This document shows positions 1 through 8,785 of a stretch of DNA of 38,442 bases, in pieces. The position numbers and the translations under genes are program-made. The DNA is from Acidobacteriota bacterium (GTDB lineage Bacteria; Acidobacteriota; Terriglobia; Terriglobales; Acidobacteriaceae): contig JAGWNX010000029.1 of NCBI GenBank assembly GCA_028872955.1, forward strand, positions 1 through 38,442, written 5' to 3'. Below the pieces are notes generated by a model, which was not told the DNA's origin, ran no database searches, and was given only the letters and a program-made list of their open reading frames with translations. Position 1 is the stretch's first letter. Every line of letters starts with the position of its first letter.

Positions 1-4
1 ATTT

Positions 5-31
5 GTTTGGGCAGTTTGGGCAGTTTGGGCT
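5..31. repeat. 9-bp tandem repeat, three copies
   Basis: Three head-to-tail copies of GTTTGGGCA occupy this stretch; the last copy ends in T instead of A. It lies just beyond the kdsA stop codon and has no coding role that I can see. It is too short to call a functional element and may simply be a slippage product. Confidence 0.7.
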
Positions 32-57
32 GAGTGCGGCTATGCGAGCAGGTGCAG

Positions 58-891
58 CTAGGCGAGCGGGTGCGCCTGGACTGCGGCGTGCACGGCCAGC
101 AACTGCTCCAGCACGCCGCGCAGGCGGTCCAGGTGCAGCGCGTTGGCGCCGTCCGACTTAGCCTCTGCCGGATTGTCGTGCACTTCCAGGAAGACTCCGT
201 CCACGCCTGCCGCCACGGCCGCCCGTGCCAGTACCGGGATGAACTCCGGCTGGCCGCCGCTGACACCATCGCCGGCTGAGGGCGTCTGTACGGAGTGCGT
301 GCCGTCAAAGACGACCGGCGCGTAGCCCCGCATCATAGGCAGCGAGCGCATATCCACCACCAGGTTGTGGTAGCCGAAGCTGGCGCCGCGCTCGGTCAGG
401 CAGACGCGTGGATTGCCGCTCTCGCGCACCTTCTGGACGGCGTGGCGCATGTCACCAGGGGCGACGAACTGGCCCTTCTTGACGTTGACCGCGCGGCCGG
501 TCTCCGCGGCGGCAATCAGCAGGTCCGTCTGGCGGCAGAGGAACGCGGGAATCTGCAGAATGTTGACGGACTCCGCCACTACGGCACAGTCCTGCGGGGT
601 GTGAACGTCGGTCAGCACCGGCAAGTGGTTGTGCTCGGCAATCGCCTTCAGGATGCGGCAGCCTTCCACCAGGCCCGGCCCGCGAAAGCTGCGAATGGAG
701 GTGCGATTGGCCTTGTCGTAGCTGGCTTTGAAGATGTAGGGCACGCCCAGATCGCTGGTGATGCGCTGGATTGCGTCGGCCAGTTTGCGGGCGTGGCTCT
801 CAGACTCCAGCACGCAGGGGCCGGCGATGAGGAAGAGTCGATCGCCGCCAACAGCGACGCCGTCAAGGTCAAAGGCAAAGGGATGGCTCAC
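58..891 (-). CDS. kdsA: 3-deoxy-8-phosphooctulonate synthase (KDO-8-P synthase), metal-dependent class
   Basis: Condenses phosphoenolpyruvate with arabinose-5-phosphate to KDO-8-phosphate, the committed cytoplasmic step toward the KDO of lipopolysaccharide. The 277-aa protein shows the family blocks IAGPCVLES (22-30), FKASYDKANRTS (54-65), VNVKKGQF (136-142), LTERGASFGYHNLVVD (165-180), FDGTHSVQ (195-202) and VFLEVHDNP (233-241). Cys26 in IAGPC, with His199, Glu236 and Asp247, matches the four metal ligands of the Aquifex-type metal-dependent enzymes; the E. coli metal-independent type has Asn at the Cys position. The start is GTG at 891, 4 bases past the forE stop, so the gene is probably the last of the forC-forE-kdsA transcript. 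No clear ribosome-binding site precedes it, so the exact start is less sure than the identity. Confidence 0.96.
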   Translation of the reverse strand: MSHPFAFDLDGVAVGGDRLFLIAGPCVLESESHARKLADAIQRITSDLGVPYIFKASYDKANRTSIRSFRGPGLVEGCRILKAIAEHNHLPVLTDVHTPQDCAVVAESVNILQIPAFLCRQTDLLIAAAETGRAVNVKKGQFVAPGDMRHAVQKVRESGNPRVCLTERGASFGYHNLVVDMRSLPMMRGYAPVVFDGTHSVQTPSAGDGVSGGQPEFIPVLARAAVAAGVDGVFLEVHDNPAEAKSDGANALHLDRLRGVLEQLLAVHAAVQAHPLA

Positions 892-895
892 CCTG

Positions 896-1354
896 CTATT
901 TCACCACAGCCTTGCCGCTGGCGGTGAGCAGATGAGTGAGCAGGGAGAGGCCGCGGCGGCCCTGCGGCGAGAGCGCACGACGCAGCAGGGTCAGCATGCC
1001 GGGTGGGTGCGCTTCGGCAGTATGCTCGGCCAGGCCGTCGCGCAGGCCGGTGGTTAGCTGTTCCAGCATCTCCGGCGGCAGTTGCCCCGCCAGCTTGACC
1101 AGGGTCAACAGATTCCGCAGCGCGGCTACGCCCTCGGGTTGACGTGCCATCCGCGCCACGGTGCCGGTGATCTCGTCCTGGGCAGAGAGTACGCCGCGAG
1201 CGGTGTCGATCAGGCCCCGGTCATGCGCTGTCTGCAGCAGCTCGAGGGTGGCCAGCAAGGCCTCGGCGTGCTCGTCCGGGGCGGACTCCAGGCGCTCGCG
1301 CAGCAGCGCTTTGGTGTCGACGGGCCGGGGTTGGAAGGCGATACGTTCTGCCAT
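896..1354 (-). CDS. forE: DUF1641 protein, ForE-type menaquinone-reactive subunit of formate dehydrogenase
   Basis: A 152-aa soluble protein of the DUF1641 family (Bacillus YrhD/YjgD), recognised by the segment with GLIDTARGVLSAQDEI, then ARMARQPEGVAALRNLL, and by its place directly after a ForC-type catalytic subunit. In Bacillus subtilis the DUF1641 partner (ForE) is essential for the ForCE formate dehydrogenase and lets it use menaquinone. It has no cysteines and no transmembrane helix, so it is not a classical iron-sulfur or cytochrome subunit. An in-frame extension upstream of ATG 1354 exists, but it would overlap the end of forC and reads like out-of-frame sequence. The chosen ATG has GCAGGAGAC just upstream. 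It lies 19 bases after the forC stop and 4 bases before kdsA. Function is inferred from family and context. Confidence 0.88.
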   Translation of the reverse strand: MAERIAFQPRPVDTKALLRERLESAPDEHAEALLATLELLQTAHDRGLIDTARGVLSAQDEITGTVARMARQPEGVAALRNLLTLVKLAGQLPPEMLEQLTTGLRDGLAEHTAEAHPPGMLTLLRRALSPQGRRGLSLLTHLLTASGKAVVK

Positions 1355-1373
1355 GTCGGGGTCTCCTGCGGGT

Positions 1374-4300
1374 CTAGGGCTTTGCGGGTTGGATGTGTAC
1401 CAGTGCGGCGTCGCGGCCGGGCAGGCGGTAGTCTGCGCGTCGCCACTTGCGCTCCACCTCGACGCCGGCCTGCGGGGTGCGCTTGCCAAAGCGGAAGTTG
1501 CTGCGCGGCAGCGGGCTCGCGCCGGTCTCAGGCAGCACGGTCATGCGCACGGCCGTCTCCTTGTACGCCGGGGTGTGGGTCTGGCTGTCGGTCTCGCTGC
1601 TGGTCAGGCGGTTGACGGGCTCGGTGACGGAGTTGAGGGACATGTACAGCTGGTGTCCTTTGACACGATCGGACACCAGTACACGCACCCTGGCCTGCCC
1701 GTAGGCAGAGGTCAGCTGTACATAGCGACCCGTTTCCAGACCGCGCTCTGCTGCCAGCTGCGGAGAGACCTCCACGAAGCCAGCCGGGGCGATCTCCGCA
1801 ATGCCTGCCGTGCGATAGGTCATGCTGCCTTGCTCAAAGTGCTCCAGCATGCGGCCGTTGTTCAGGTGTAGATCATACTGCTCGTCAGCGGCTGCAGGCG
1901 CGGTGTGGTGCACGGGGAAGAATCGTGCCTTGCCATCGGGGAAGGGGAAGCCCTGCGTAAACAGGACAGGCGAGTCAGTGCCATCTGCCGCCACTGGCCA
2001 CTGCAGGCTGCGGTAGCCCGCCAGCCGCTCGTAGCTCACACCGGCAAAGAGCGGGGTCAGGCTGGCTGCCTCCGCCATAATCTCGCTGGGGTGCGCGTAC
2101 GTCCAGCCTGCGCCCAGGCGATTCGCAATCTGCTGCAGAATCTCCCAGTCGGGTCGGCTCGCACCGAGCGGCTCCATGGCTTGGTACAGGCGCTGGATGC
2201 GGCGCTCCGTGCTGGTGAAGGTGCCCTCCTTCTCCAGCGAGACAGCGGCGGGCAGCACGACGTCGGCAAACTGCGCAGTCTCAGAGAAGTTGATATCCTG
2301 CACCACCAGAAAGTCCACGCTGCTGAGCGCCTGCGCCACGTAGTTTGCATTCGAGTCCGAGGTGATGGTGTCCTCGCCCTTGATGTAGAGCGACCTCAGC
2401 GTGCCGTCGAGGATGGCGTCCATCATCTGGTGATTATCTTTGCCCGGCCGCGTGGGCAGGTCGACGCCCCAGGCGGCCTCGAACTTCTGCCGGATGGCAT
2501 CGTCGGCCACCAACTGGTAGCCGGGAAAGACGTGGGGCATCGAGCCGAAGTCGCTGGCACCCTGGACGTTGTTGTGTCCGCGCAGAGGGTACGCCCCGGC
2601 CCCGGGACGCATGTAGTTGCCGGTGAGCAGCAGCAGATTGGAGAGCGAGGTGGCCGTGTCGGAACCGCCACAGTGCTGGGTGACTCCCATGGCGAACAGG
2701 ATGCATACGCCATCGGCAAAGGCGATCTCGCGGGCAAGCTGTTGCAGCGTGGCAACCGGCACGCCGGTTACAGCCTCCGCGTGTTGCAGGGTGTAGGGCT
2801 CCAGCGACGCGGCGTACGCGTCAAAATTTGTAACCCATTGAGTAATAAACTCCTGTTTGGCCCAGCCCTGGTGCAGGATCTCTCGCGCGACTGCACAGAG
2901 CCAGACACCGTCTGTGGCGGGGCGCGGGCGGAAGAACAGGTCAGCGCGCTCGGCCATCTCGTGGCGACGCAGGTCGGCGACGATCAATCGCTGGCCACGA
3001 TGCTTGTGCGAGCGCTTGATGCGTGTGGCGAGTACCGGGTGGTTCTCGGCTGGGTTGGCACCCAGGATCAAGACCAGGCCAGCCTGCTCGATGTCGGCGA
3101 TGGAGCCGGAGTCGCCACCATAGCCCACCGTGCGTTGCAGCCCCATGGTGGCAGGGTTCTGGCAGTACCGGGCGCAGTTGTCGATGTTGTTGGTCCCCAC
3201 CACGGCGCGCGCCAGCTTCTGCATCAGGTAGCTCTCCTCGTTGGTGCACTTGGAGGAGGCGATGAAGGCCAGCGCGTCTGGCCCGTGTTCGTAGCGAATC
3301 TGCTTAAAGCGCTTCTCGATCAGGTCGAGTGCTTCGTCCCACGTGGCCTCGCGGAAGCCCTCGCCCGTGCGCAGCAACGGCGTGGTCAGGCGATCGCTGG
3401 AGTTCACATGACCCCAGGCAAACTTGCCCTTGATGCAGGTAGAGATGCCGTTGGCTGGTCCAGGGCCGGGCTCAATCTTCAGGATGTGGCGATCCTTCGT
3501 CCACACGTCAAAGCTGCAGCCGACCGCGCAGTAGGTGCATACGGTCTTGGTCTTGCGAATGCGTATGTCGCGCATGGCGGCTTCCATCTCGGACAACGCC
3601 AGAATCGGTCCGTAGCCGATGGCAGGCTCCACGCCCTTGACCACCTCGATCATGTCGTCAAGCACGGCTGCGGGGGTGCGGGTCAGGTAGCCCGCCTCGC
3701 CCAGCATGGACTTCTCCATCAGCGCATTGCACGGGCACACTGTCACGCAGTGTCCGCAGGAGACGCAGCTGGAGCCTTCGATCTGTTCTCCGCCATCCCA
3801 CAGCACACGCGGCGCGTCGCGCTCCCATGCGATGCTGAGCGTCTCATTCACCTGCACGTTCTGGCAGGCCTCCACGCAGCGCCCGCACAGGATGCACTGG
3901 TCCGGATCGTAGCGGTAGAACGGGTTGGACATATCCACCGCGTAGGGCTTGGGCCGGTAGGGGATGGCCTGGTGCTGTACGTCCAGCAGAGCCGTGGTGT
4001 TATGCACGGTGCAGTTGTGGTTGTTGTTGTCGCACACGGTACAGTACAGCTGGTGGTTCCCCAGGATGCGGTCAAAGGCCTGACGCTGCGCCGCCTGCAC
4101 ATGGGCCGCCTGCGTCACCACTTGCATCCCTTCTGCCACTACCTTGCCGCACGCGCGTGCCAGTGCACCGTCGATCTGCACCAGGCAGGTGTCGCAGCTC
4201 TGGATCGGGCCCATCGACTTCAGGTAGCAGACCTGCGGCGTCTCTGGCATGTTGCCTGCGGCGTGCAACCGGTTGAGCAGATCGATCAGCAGCTCGCCGG

Positions 4301-4391
4301 CCTGTGCTGTGGCCGGTATGCCATCGACCGTGACGGTCACGTTGCCGGAGACGGGAGGGACGAAGTTGAGGTAAGGTCGAGGGAGCGTCAT
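1374..4391 (-). CDS. forC: formate dehydrogenase catalytic subunit, ForC type (Mo-bisPGD, multi Fe-S)
   Basis: 1005-aa molybdenum oxidoreductase predicted to oxidise formate to CO2 and pass electrons through an Fe-S chain. In order: [2Fe-2S] ferredoxin domain (Cys55, 66, 69, 81), His/Cys [4Fe-4S] motif (His113, Cys117, 120, 127), two ferredoxin-type [4Fe-4S] motifs (Cys166/169/172/176 and 209/212/215/219), then the catalytic domain with its [4Fe-4S] (Cys285/288/292/319) and Lys321. The molybdenum ligand is Cys410, in CARYCQNPAT, followed by Gln411 where ordinary formate dehydrogenases have His. That His-to-Gln change is the published hallmark of Bacillus ForC; length and C-terminal half also read like B. 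subtilis YjgC. No Tat or Sec signal, so cytoplasmic. ATG 4391 was chosen because the 30-codon upstream extension is unlike the family. The 159 bases to the next gene hold no other gene. No fdhD is in the window. Confidence 0.93.
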   Translation of the reverse strand: MTLPRPYLNFVPPVSGNVTVTVDGIPATAQAGELLIDLLNRLHAAGNMPETPQVCYLKSMGPIQSCDTCLVQIDGALARACGKVVAEGMQVVTQAAHVQAAQRQAFDRILGNHQLYCTVCDNNNHNCTVHNTTALLDVQHQAIPYRPKPYAVDMSNPFYRYDPDQCILCGRCVEACQNVQVNETLSIAWERDAPRVLWDGGEQIEGSSCVSCGHCVTVCPCNALMEKSMLGEAGYLTRTPAAVLDDMIEVVKGVEPAIGYGPILALSEMEAAMRDIRIRKTKTVCTYCAVGCSFDVWTKDRHILKIEPGPGPANGISTCIKGKFAWGHVNSSDRLTTPLLRTGEGFREATWDEALDLIEKRFKQIRYEHGPDALAFIASSKCTNEESYLMQKLARAVVGTNNIDNCARYCQNPATMGLQRTVGYGGDSGSIADIEQAGLVLILGANPAENHPVLATRIKRSHKHRGQRLIVADLRRHEMAERADLFFRPRPATDGVWLCAVAREILHQGWAKQEFITQWVTNFDAYAASLEPYTLQHAEAVTGVPVATLQQLAREIAFADGVCILFAMGVTQHCGGSDTATSLSNLLLLTGNYMRPGAGAYPLRGHNNVQGASDFGSMPHVFPGYQLVADDAIRQKFEAAWGVDLPTRPGKDNHQMMDAILDGTLRSLYIKGEDTITSDSNANYVAQALSSVDFLVVQDINFSETAQFADVVLPAAVSLEKEGTFTSTERRIQRLYQAMEPLGASRPDWEILQQIANRLGAGWTYAHPSEIMAEAASLTPLFAGVSYERLAGYRSLQWPVAADGTDSPVLFTQGFPFPDGKARFFPVHHTAPAAADEQYDLHLNNGRMLEHFEQGSMTYRTAGIAEIAPAGFVEVSPQLAAERGLETGRYVQLTSAYGQARVRVLVSDRVKGHQLYMSLNSVTEPVNRLTSSETDSQTHTPAYKETAVRMTVLPETGASPLPRSNFRFGKRTPQAGVEVERKWRRADYRLPGRDAALVHIQPAKP

Positions 4392-4451
4392 ACGTGTCTC
4401 TAAGATGCTGCGGCAGGCACGGTGTGGTTGCCTGTGCGGCACTGTGCGTCT

Positions 4452-4457
4452 CTTATA
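4452..4457 (-). promoter_or_regulatory. candidate -10 element for forC-forE-kdsA
   Basis: On the minus strand this reads TATAAG, about 60 bases upstream of the forC start, in the only AT-richer patch of the 159-base gap between forC and cca. No convincing -35 hexamer is present at 16-18 bases. Nearby the gap has a short inverted repeat (CAGGCA / TGCCTG). Weak call. Confidence 0.22.
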
Positions 4458-4550
4458 CACTCTCCGGCGCCAGCCCGGCACCTGGTGGATTCATGGGCAG
4501 ATGCGCCGTGTCGAGGTGTCGTGCGTAGTCTCTCGGTGCGCGGGGCAGAT

Positions 4551-5963
4551 TCAACCGGCCTGGTCGAACTGCTGCTGCACCCATGCCAGCGCCTCGGCAG
4601 TGGTGTGCACCAGTCCCTCCAGCTGTGCGTTTTCGGCGCTCTCGAGCATGGTGCGGAAGCGGGGACCGGGTTTGTAACCGGCAGCGATCAGGTCATCGCC
4701 GCGCAGCAGGAGCGGCGGCCGCATGGCCTCCACCGGCATGCTCTCGTATTGCTGTCTGGCATAGTGGTACAGCCGCAGATCACCGTGGCAGCTGCTGGCA
4801 TCCAGCCAGTGCAGTGCCAGGTGTTCGTCAAAGTGATCCAGTCGCAGGAAGCGCTTCCGTGTGGACTCGCGCATCTCCATCACATCGCCAAAGCGCATGT
4901 GATTTTTCACCAGCGCCACAATCTGCGCAGTCTCCTGGTTTGAGAAGCGCAGCCTTGCCAGCACCAGCTCTGCAATGCGCACACCCACCTCCACGTGGCC
5001 GTTGAAGCGGATGCGGTCACCGGGTATGGCGGGGTCCGGCGCGCGAAAGGTAGCGGGCTTGCCGATGTCGTGCAACAGTGCGCCCCAGGCCAGCGTGGTC
5101 GAGCAGCCGGCGGGTAACTGCTGCAATAGCAGCATGGTGTGGGTCCACACGTCGCCCTCGGGGTGGAACTCCGGTGGCTGCGCCACGCCGTGCAGTCGCA
5201 CCGCCTCCGGCAGCAGGTGCTGCAACAGGCCGGTGCTATCCAGCATCTCCATCCCGCGGCGTGCTCCGCCTTCGGTCAGAATGCGGGTGAGTTCGTCGCG
5301 GACCCGCTCGCAGCTCACCTGGTGGATCTGTGCCGCGGCACGCTGCATCGCCGCGTAGGTCGTGGGCTCCAGAGTAAAGCCCAGCCGCGCGGCAAAGCGA
5401 ACTGCGCGCAGCATGCGGAGCTTGTCCTCAGCAAATCGGTCTTCTGCTTTGCCGATGGCGCGCACGATGCCATGCTCCAGGTCTGCGCGACCACCCACCA
5501 GGTCCAGCGTGGCAGCGGCTGCGTCGCCGCTCGCCTCATACTGCACAGGATCCAGCAGCATGCCGTTGATGGTGAAGTCGCGTCGCTGCACGTCGTCCTC
5601 AGCGCGCGAGGAGAACTGCACCGTGTCTGGCCGTCGCCCATCGCTGTAGCTGCCATCGTGGCGAAAGGTTGCCACCTCGGTGGCAATCTCCACGACAGAC
5701 TCTGAGTCTGCTTCCTGTTCAACAGCGTGCATCACCAGTACCACGCCGAAGTGGGCACCAACGGCAGCCGTCTTGGCGAAGAGTGCCTGCACCTGCTCTG
5801 GGCGAGCGCTGGTGGCTACGTCGTAGTCCTTGGGTACCACGCCCAGCAGCAGGTCGCGCACGCAGCCGCCGGCAAAGTAGGCCTGGTGGCCGTGCTGGCG
5901 CAGTGTCGTCAGCGTGTGGCGTGCTGCGCAGTAGCGTGCGTCGTTGGTTGCCAGGCAAGCCAT
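4551..5963 (-). CDS. cca: CCA tRNA nucleotidyltransferase / poly(A) polymerase family with HD domain
   Basis: 470-aa class II nucleotidyltransferase that adds CCA to tRNA 3' ends (or poly(A) to RNA; the two activities cannot be told apart by eye). The head domain shows [14 protein letters not shown], with the catalytic DYD (Asp46, Asp48), and the nucleotide-selecting [13 protein letters not shown] block near residues 128-139. A C-terminal HD-type segment ([12 protein letters not shown]) is present, as in many bacterial CCA enzymes. Start ATG 5963 is the last in-frame methionine before the conserved head; upstream in-frame sequence would run into tsaD. It diverges from tsaD with only 35 bases between the two start codons, so the promoters must overlap. 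Confidence 0.9.
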   Translation of the reverse strand: MACLATNDARYCAARHTLTTLRQHGHQAYFAGGCVRDLLLGVVPKDYDVATSARPEQVQALFAKTAAVGAHFGVVLVMHAVEQEADSESVVEIATEVATFRHDGSYSDGRRPDTVQFSSRAEDDVQRRDFTINGMLLDPVQYEASGDAAAATLDLVGGRADLEHGIVRAIGKAEDRFAEDKLRMLRAVRFAARLGFTLEPTTYAAMQRAAAQIHQVSCERVRDELTRILTEGGARRGMEMLDSTGLLQHLLPEAVRLHGVAQPPEFHPEGDVWTHTMLLLQQLPAGCSTTLAWGALLHDIGKPATFRAPDPAIPGDRIRFNGHVEVGVRIAELVLARLRFSNQETAQIVALVKNHMRFGDVMEMRESTRKRFLRLDHFDEHLALHWLDASSCHGDLRLYHYARQQYESMPVEAMRPPLLLRGDDLIAAGYKPGPRFRTMLESAENAQLEGLVHTTAEALAWVQQQFDQAG

Positions 5964-5986
5964 GCCCCTGTGCCCATCCTTACCCC

Positions 5987-5992
5987 TATGAT
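5987..5992 (+). promoter_or_regulatory. candidate -10 element (TATGAT) for tsaD, possibly leaderless
   Basis: TATGAT lies 6 bases before the proposed GTG start of tsaD. If it is a -10 box, transcription would begin at or within a base or two of the start codon, giving a leaderless message. No good -35 hexamer is seen 17 bases upstream, and no Shine-Dalgarno sequence precedes the GTG. Confidence 0.3.
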
Positions 5993-5998
5993 AGTAAG

Positions 5999-7198
5999 GT
6001 GCAGTATGTCCACACCATCGACGGGCCTTTGATTCTGGGCATCGAGTCCTCCTGCGACGAGACCGCTGCGGCGGTGGTGCGTGGCGGCGCGCAGGCGCTG
6101 TCGAACGTGGTGGCCTCGCAGATGTCACTGCACGCCAACTACGGCGGCGTAGTGCCGGAGCTGGCCTCGCGCGAGCATCTGCGCAACGTGGTGCCGGTGG
6201 TGCGCGAGGCGCTGGGCCGCGCAGGCGTGTCGTTTGCCGACCTGGACGCGATTGCCGTGACGGAGGGCCCGGGCCTGGCTGGTGCCCTGCTGGTCGGCAT
6301 TACCTACGCCAAGGCGCTGGCCTTTGCGCTGGGCAAGCCGCTCATCGCGGTGAACCACCTGGAGGGACACATTCATGCCGTGCTGCTGGAGGCGCGTGCG
6401 AGCGCAGGCGCACCCATGCAACTGCCGTTGCTGGCGCTGGTCGTCTCCGGCGGGCACACCCATCTCTACCTGGCCGAGCATACTGCCGGCGAAGCTGGTG
6501 CCGCGCCGTGGCGCTATCGCAACGTGGGCCGCACCGTAGACGATGCCGCAGGCGAGGCCTATGACAAGGTGGCCAAACTGCTGGGGTTGGGTTACCCCGG
6601 CGGGCCTTGGATCGACGCGCTGGCGAGGCTCGGCAATCCGCGTGCCGTGCCCTTTCACTTCGCGCCCATTCGCACGCGAGATGCCAGCCACGGCAAGGCT
6701 CCGCGCACGGCTGCCGGCGCATCCAGCACGTCGTTGGACTTCTCCTTCAGCGGCATCAAGACTGCGGTGCTGCGCTACACGCAGACGCACCCTGAGCTTG
6801 CCGAGGGCATTGCTGCCCGGCGTCGCGCACTGACCGCGCAGCCCGGCCTCAAACCTGCATCGGACGAGGCTGCAACGCTGTGCGATGCGCAGACGCTGGA
6901 CCTGATCGCCTCGTTTCAGCACGCCGTGGTGGGCAACCTGCTGCGCCAGACGTTTGCCGCGGCGGAGCGATTCGGCGCCCACGGCATTGTGGTCTCGGGC
7001 GGTGTGGCAGCAAACTCGGAGTTGCGCCGCCGCTTCCACGCGGAGGCAGACCGGCGCGGGCTGCCCATCGCCTTTCCGTCGCTCGCCCTCTCCACAGACA
7101 ACGCCGCCATGATTGCTGCGGCCGCCTGGCCCAAGTTTGTAGCCGGTGAGTTTGCCCCGCCCGCCCTGGGTGCCACGCCGCAGCTGCGACTCGGCTAG
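5999..7198 (+). CDS. tsaD: tRNA N6-adenosine threonylcarbamoyltransferase
   Basis: Transfers threonylcarbamoyl from TC-AMP to A37 of ANN-decoding tRNAs (t6A), working with TsaB and TsaE, which are not in this window. Family marks: [15 protein letters not shown] near the N-terminus, NHLEGHIHA with the metal-binding histidines (about 120 and 124), [23 protein letters not shown] and [11 protein letters not shown] near the C-terminus. The reading frame gives 399 aa from GTG 5999, longer than the usual 340-360. The excess is an Ala/Gly/Ser-rich segment before [15 protein letters not shown] and a longer loop after it. GTG 5999 was picked because it is the nearest in-frame start before the conserved region; TTG 6029 is the other option. 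Neither has a good ribosome-binding site. Confidence 0.94.
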   Translation: MQYVHTIDGPLILGIESSCDETAAAVVRGGAQALSNVVASQMSLHANYGGVVPELASREHLRNVVPVVREALGRAGVSFADLDAIAVTEGPGLAGALLVGITYAKALAFALGKPLIAVNHLEGHIHAVLLEARASAGAPMQLPLLALVVSGGHTHLYLAEHTAGEAGAAPWRYRNVGRTVDDAAGEAYDKVAKLLGLGYPGGPWIDALARLGNPRAVPFHFAPIRTRDASHGKAPRTAAGASSTSLDFSFSGIKTAVLRYTQTHPELAEGIAARRRALTAQPGLKPASDEAATLCDAQTLDLIASFQHAVVGNLLRQTFAAAERFGAHGIVVSGGVAANSELRRRFHAEADRRGLPIAFPSLALSTDNAAMIAAAAWPKFVAGEFAPPALGATPQLRLG

Positions 7199-7293
7199 GC
7201 CAATCGCATCAGCTAAAATAGAGCCTGGCAATCATCTTGAGAGAGTAGTCTGCACCGCGCTTCGCAGCCCGGCTGCGGCAGGGAATCGAACGC

Positions 7294-8784
7294 GTGGCAA
7301 CGTTGCAACTGTTCAATACGCTCACCGGCACCGTGGAGTCGCTTACCCCGCAAGGGACGCCTGAGCTGCGCATGTACTGCTGCGGCCCCACCGTCTACGA
7401 CTACGGCCACATCGGCAACTTCCGCACTTTTCTGCATGTGGACGTGCTGCGCCGCGTGCTGTTGCAGCTGGGTGTGCCCGTACGCCACGTGATGAACATC
7501 ACGGATGTGGACGACAAGATCATCCGTAACGCTACGGCCGCGCAGATTCCGATTGGCCAGTACACAGCCAAGTATGAGCAGGCATTCTTTGAGGACCTGA
7601 ACGCCCTGGGCATTCAGCTGCCAGAGGTGATTGCGCGCGCAACCGAGTGCATTCCGGAGATGGTCGAGCTGATTCAGAAGCTCGCCGCCAAGGACATTGC
7701 CTACCAGGTGGAGGATGGCTCCTGGTACTTCCGCCTGAACCGCGACCCCGAGTACGGCAAGCTCTCCAAGAAGGACTTGGAACACATCGAAGACGGCGCC
7801 CGCGTGGATGTGGACGAGTACGAGAAGGATGCCGCGCGCGACTTTGCGCTGTGGAAGGCCGCCAAGCCACAGGAGACCTCCTGGCAGACCGCGATCGGCG
7901 AAGGGCGCCCGGGCTGGCACATTGAGTGCTCCGCAATGGCCGCAAAGTTTCTCGGCGATACGTTTGATCTGCACGCCGGCGGCGAAGACCTGATGTTTCC
8001 CCACCACGAAAACGAGATTGCGCAATCCGAGTGTGCCAGCGGCAAGACCTTCGCGCGCCACTGGATGCATGTGCGCTTTCTGCTGGTGGAGGGCCGCAAG
8101 ATGTCGAAGTCCGAGGGCAACTTCTACACGCTGCGCGACCTGTTGCTGAAGGGCCAGCGCGCCTCGGCCATCCGCTTTCTGCTGCTCTCAGTGCCCTATC
8201 GCAATCAGATGAACTTCACCCTGGATGGCCTTGTGGAGTCTACCAATGCCGTGGACCGGCTGCGCACGTTTCGGCAGCGACTGCAGAGCCAGGCCTGGCC
8301 CGCGGGCAGCAATGCGGAGCTTGCCGTCACCATCCAGCAGGCAGCAGAGAAGTACACCTCCGCGCTGGCGCACGATCTGAACACGGCGGAGGCTCGCGCG
8401 GCGATCTTTGACATGGTGCGTGCCGCCAACACCGCCGCCGACCACGGACTGCTGCAGGCCGACAACGCCGCCGCCGCGCTCCGGGTGTTGGCCAGCTTTG
8501 ATGCTGTCTTCAACATCCTTGAGGACCGCGACGCTGAGCTGACCAAGGCCGCGCTCGCCTGGGCAGAGGCCGAGGGCCGCATGGCCGAGGTGGCGCCCGA
8601 GGTGCTGGAGAAGTTTGGAGCCAACTCGCTCTCGGACGCGGCGATTGAGGCCCTGGTCGCCGAGCGCACCCAGGCCAAGAAGACCCGCAACTTCGCGCGC
8701 GCCGACGCCATCCGCAACGAGCTGCTGGCCAAAGGCATCCTCCTCGAAGACAGCAAGGACGGGGTGCGCTGGAAGCGCAAGTAG
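7294..8784 (+). CDS. cysS: cysteinyl-tRNA synthetase
   Basis: Class I aminoacyl-tRNA synthetase charging tRNA-Cys in the cytoplasm. The 496-aa protein has the active-site zinc cysteine in MYCCGPTVYD (Cys30), the HIGH-like GHIGN, the zinc ligands in GWHIECSAMA and FPHHENEIAQSE, and KMSKS at 269-273. The C-terminal helical DALR-type domain ends in a lysine/arginine-rich tail, as in E. coli CysRS. The start is GTG 7294, about 10 bases after CAGGGAA. The 95 bases between tsaD and cysS contain a TAAAAT hexamer (7213-7218) that could be a -10 box, with no clear -35. It ends one base before the convergent cupin gene stops. Confidence 0.97.
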   Translation: MATLQLFNTLTGTVESLTPQGTPELRMYCCGPTVYDYGHIGNFRTFLHVDVLRRVLLQLGVPVRHVMNITDVDDKIIRNATAAQIPIGQYTAKYEQAFFEDLNALGIQLPEVIARATECIPEMVELIQKLAAKDIAYQVEDGSWYFRLNRDPEYGKLSKKDLEHIEDGARVDVDEYEKDAARDFALWKAAKPQETSWQTAIGEGRPGWHIECSAMAAKFLGDTFDLHAGGEDLMFPHHENEIAQSECASGKTFARHWMHVRFLLVEGRKMSKSEGNFYTLRDLLLKGQRASAIRFLLLSVPYRNQMNFTLDGLVESTNAVDRLRTFRQRLQSQAWPAGSNAELAVTIQQAAEKYTSALAHDLNTAEARAAIFDMVRAANTAADHGLLQADNAAAALRVLASFDAVFNILEDRDAELTKAALAWAEAEGRMAEVAPEVLEKFGANSLSDAAIEALVAERTQAKKTRNFARADAIRNELLAKGILLEDSKDGVRWKRK

Positions 8785-8785
8785 C

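Noticed and set aside
1905-4403. An 832-aa open frame on the plus strand opposite forC
   Set aside because: Codons on the minus strand give a complete, motif-rich formate dehydrogenase; the antisense frame is a high-GC artefact without recognisable domains or a ribosome-binding site.
4448-4460. GTCTCTTATACAC, a 13-base match to the Tn5 transposase mosaic end used in sequencing libraries
   Set aside because: The match is not extended to the full 19 bases and the sequence around it is continuous with the forC leader; chance or a -10 region is simpler than an assembly artefact, although read mapping across it would settle it.
6125-7231. A 368-aa frame antisense to tsaD
   Set aside because: It mirrors a well-supported TsaD and has no family resemblance of its own.
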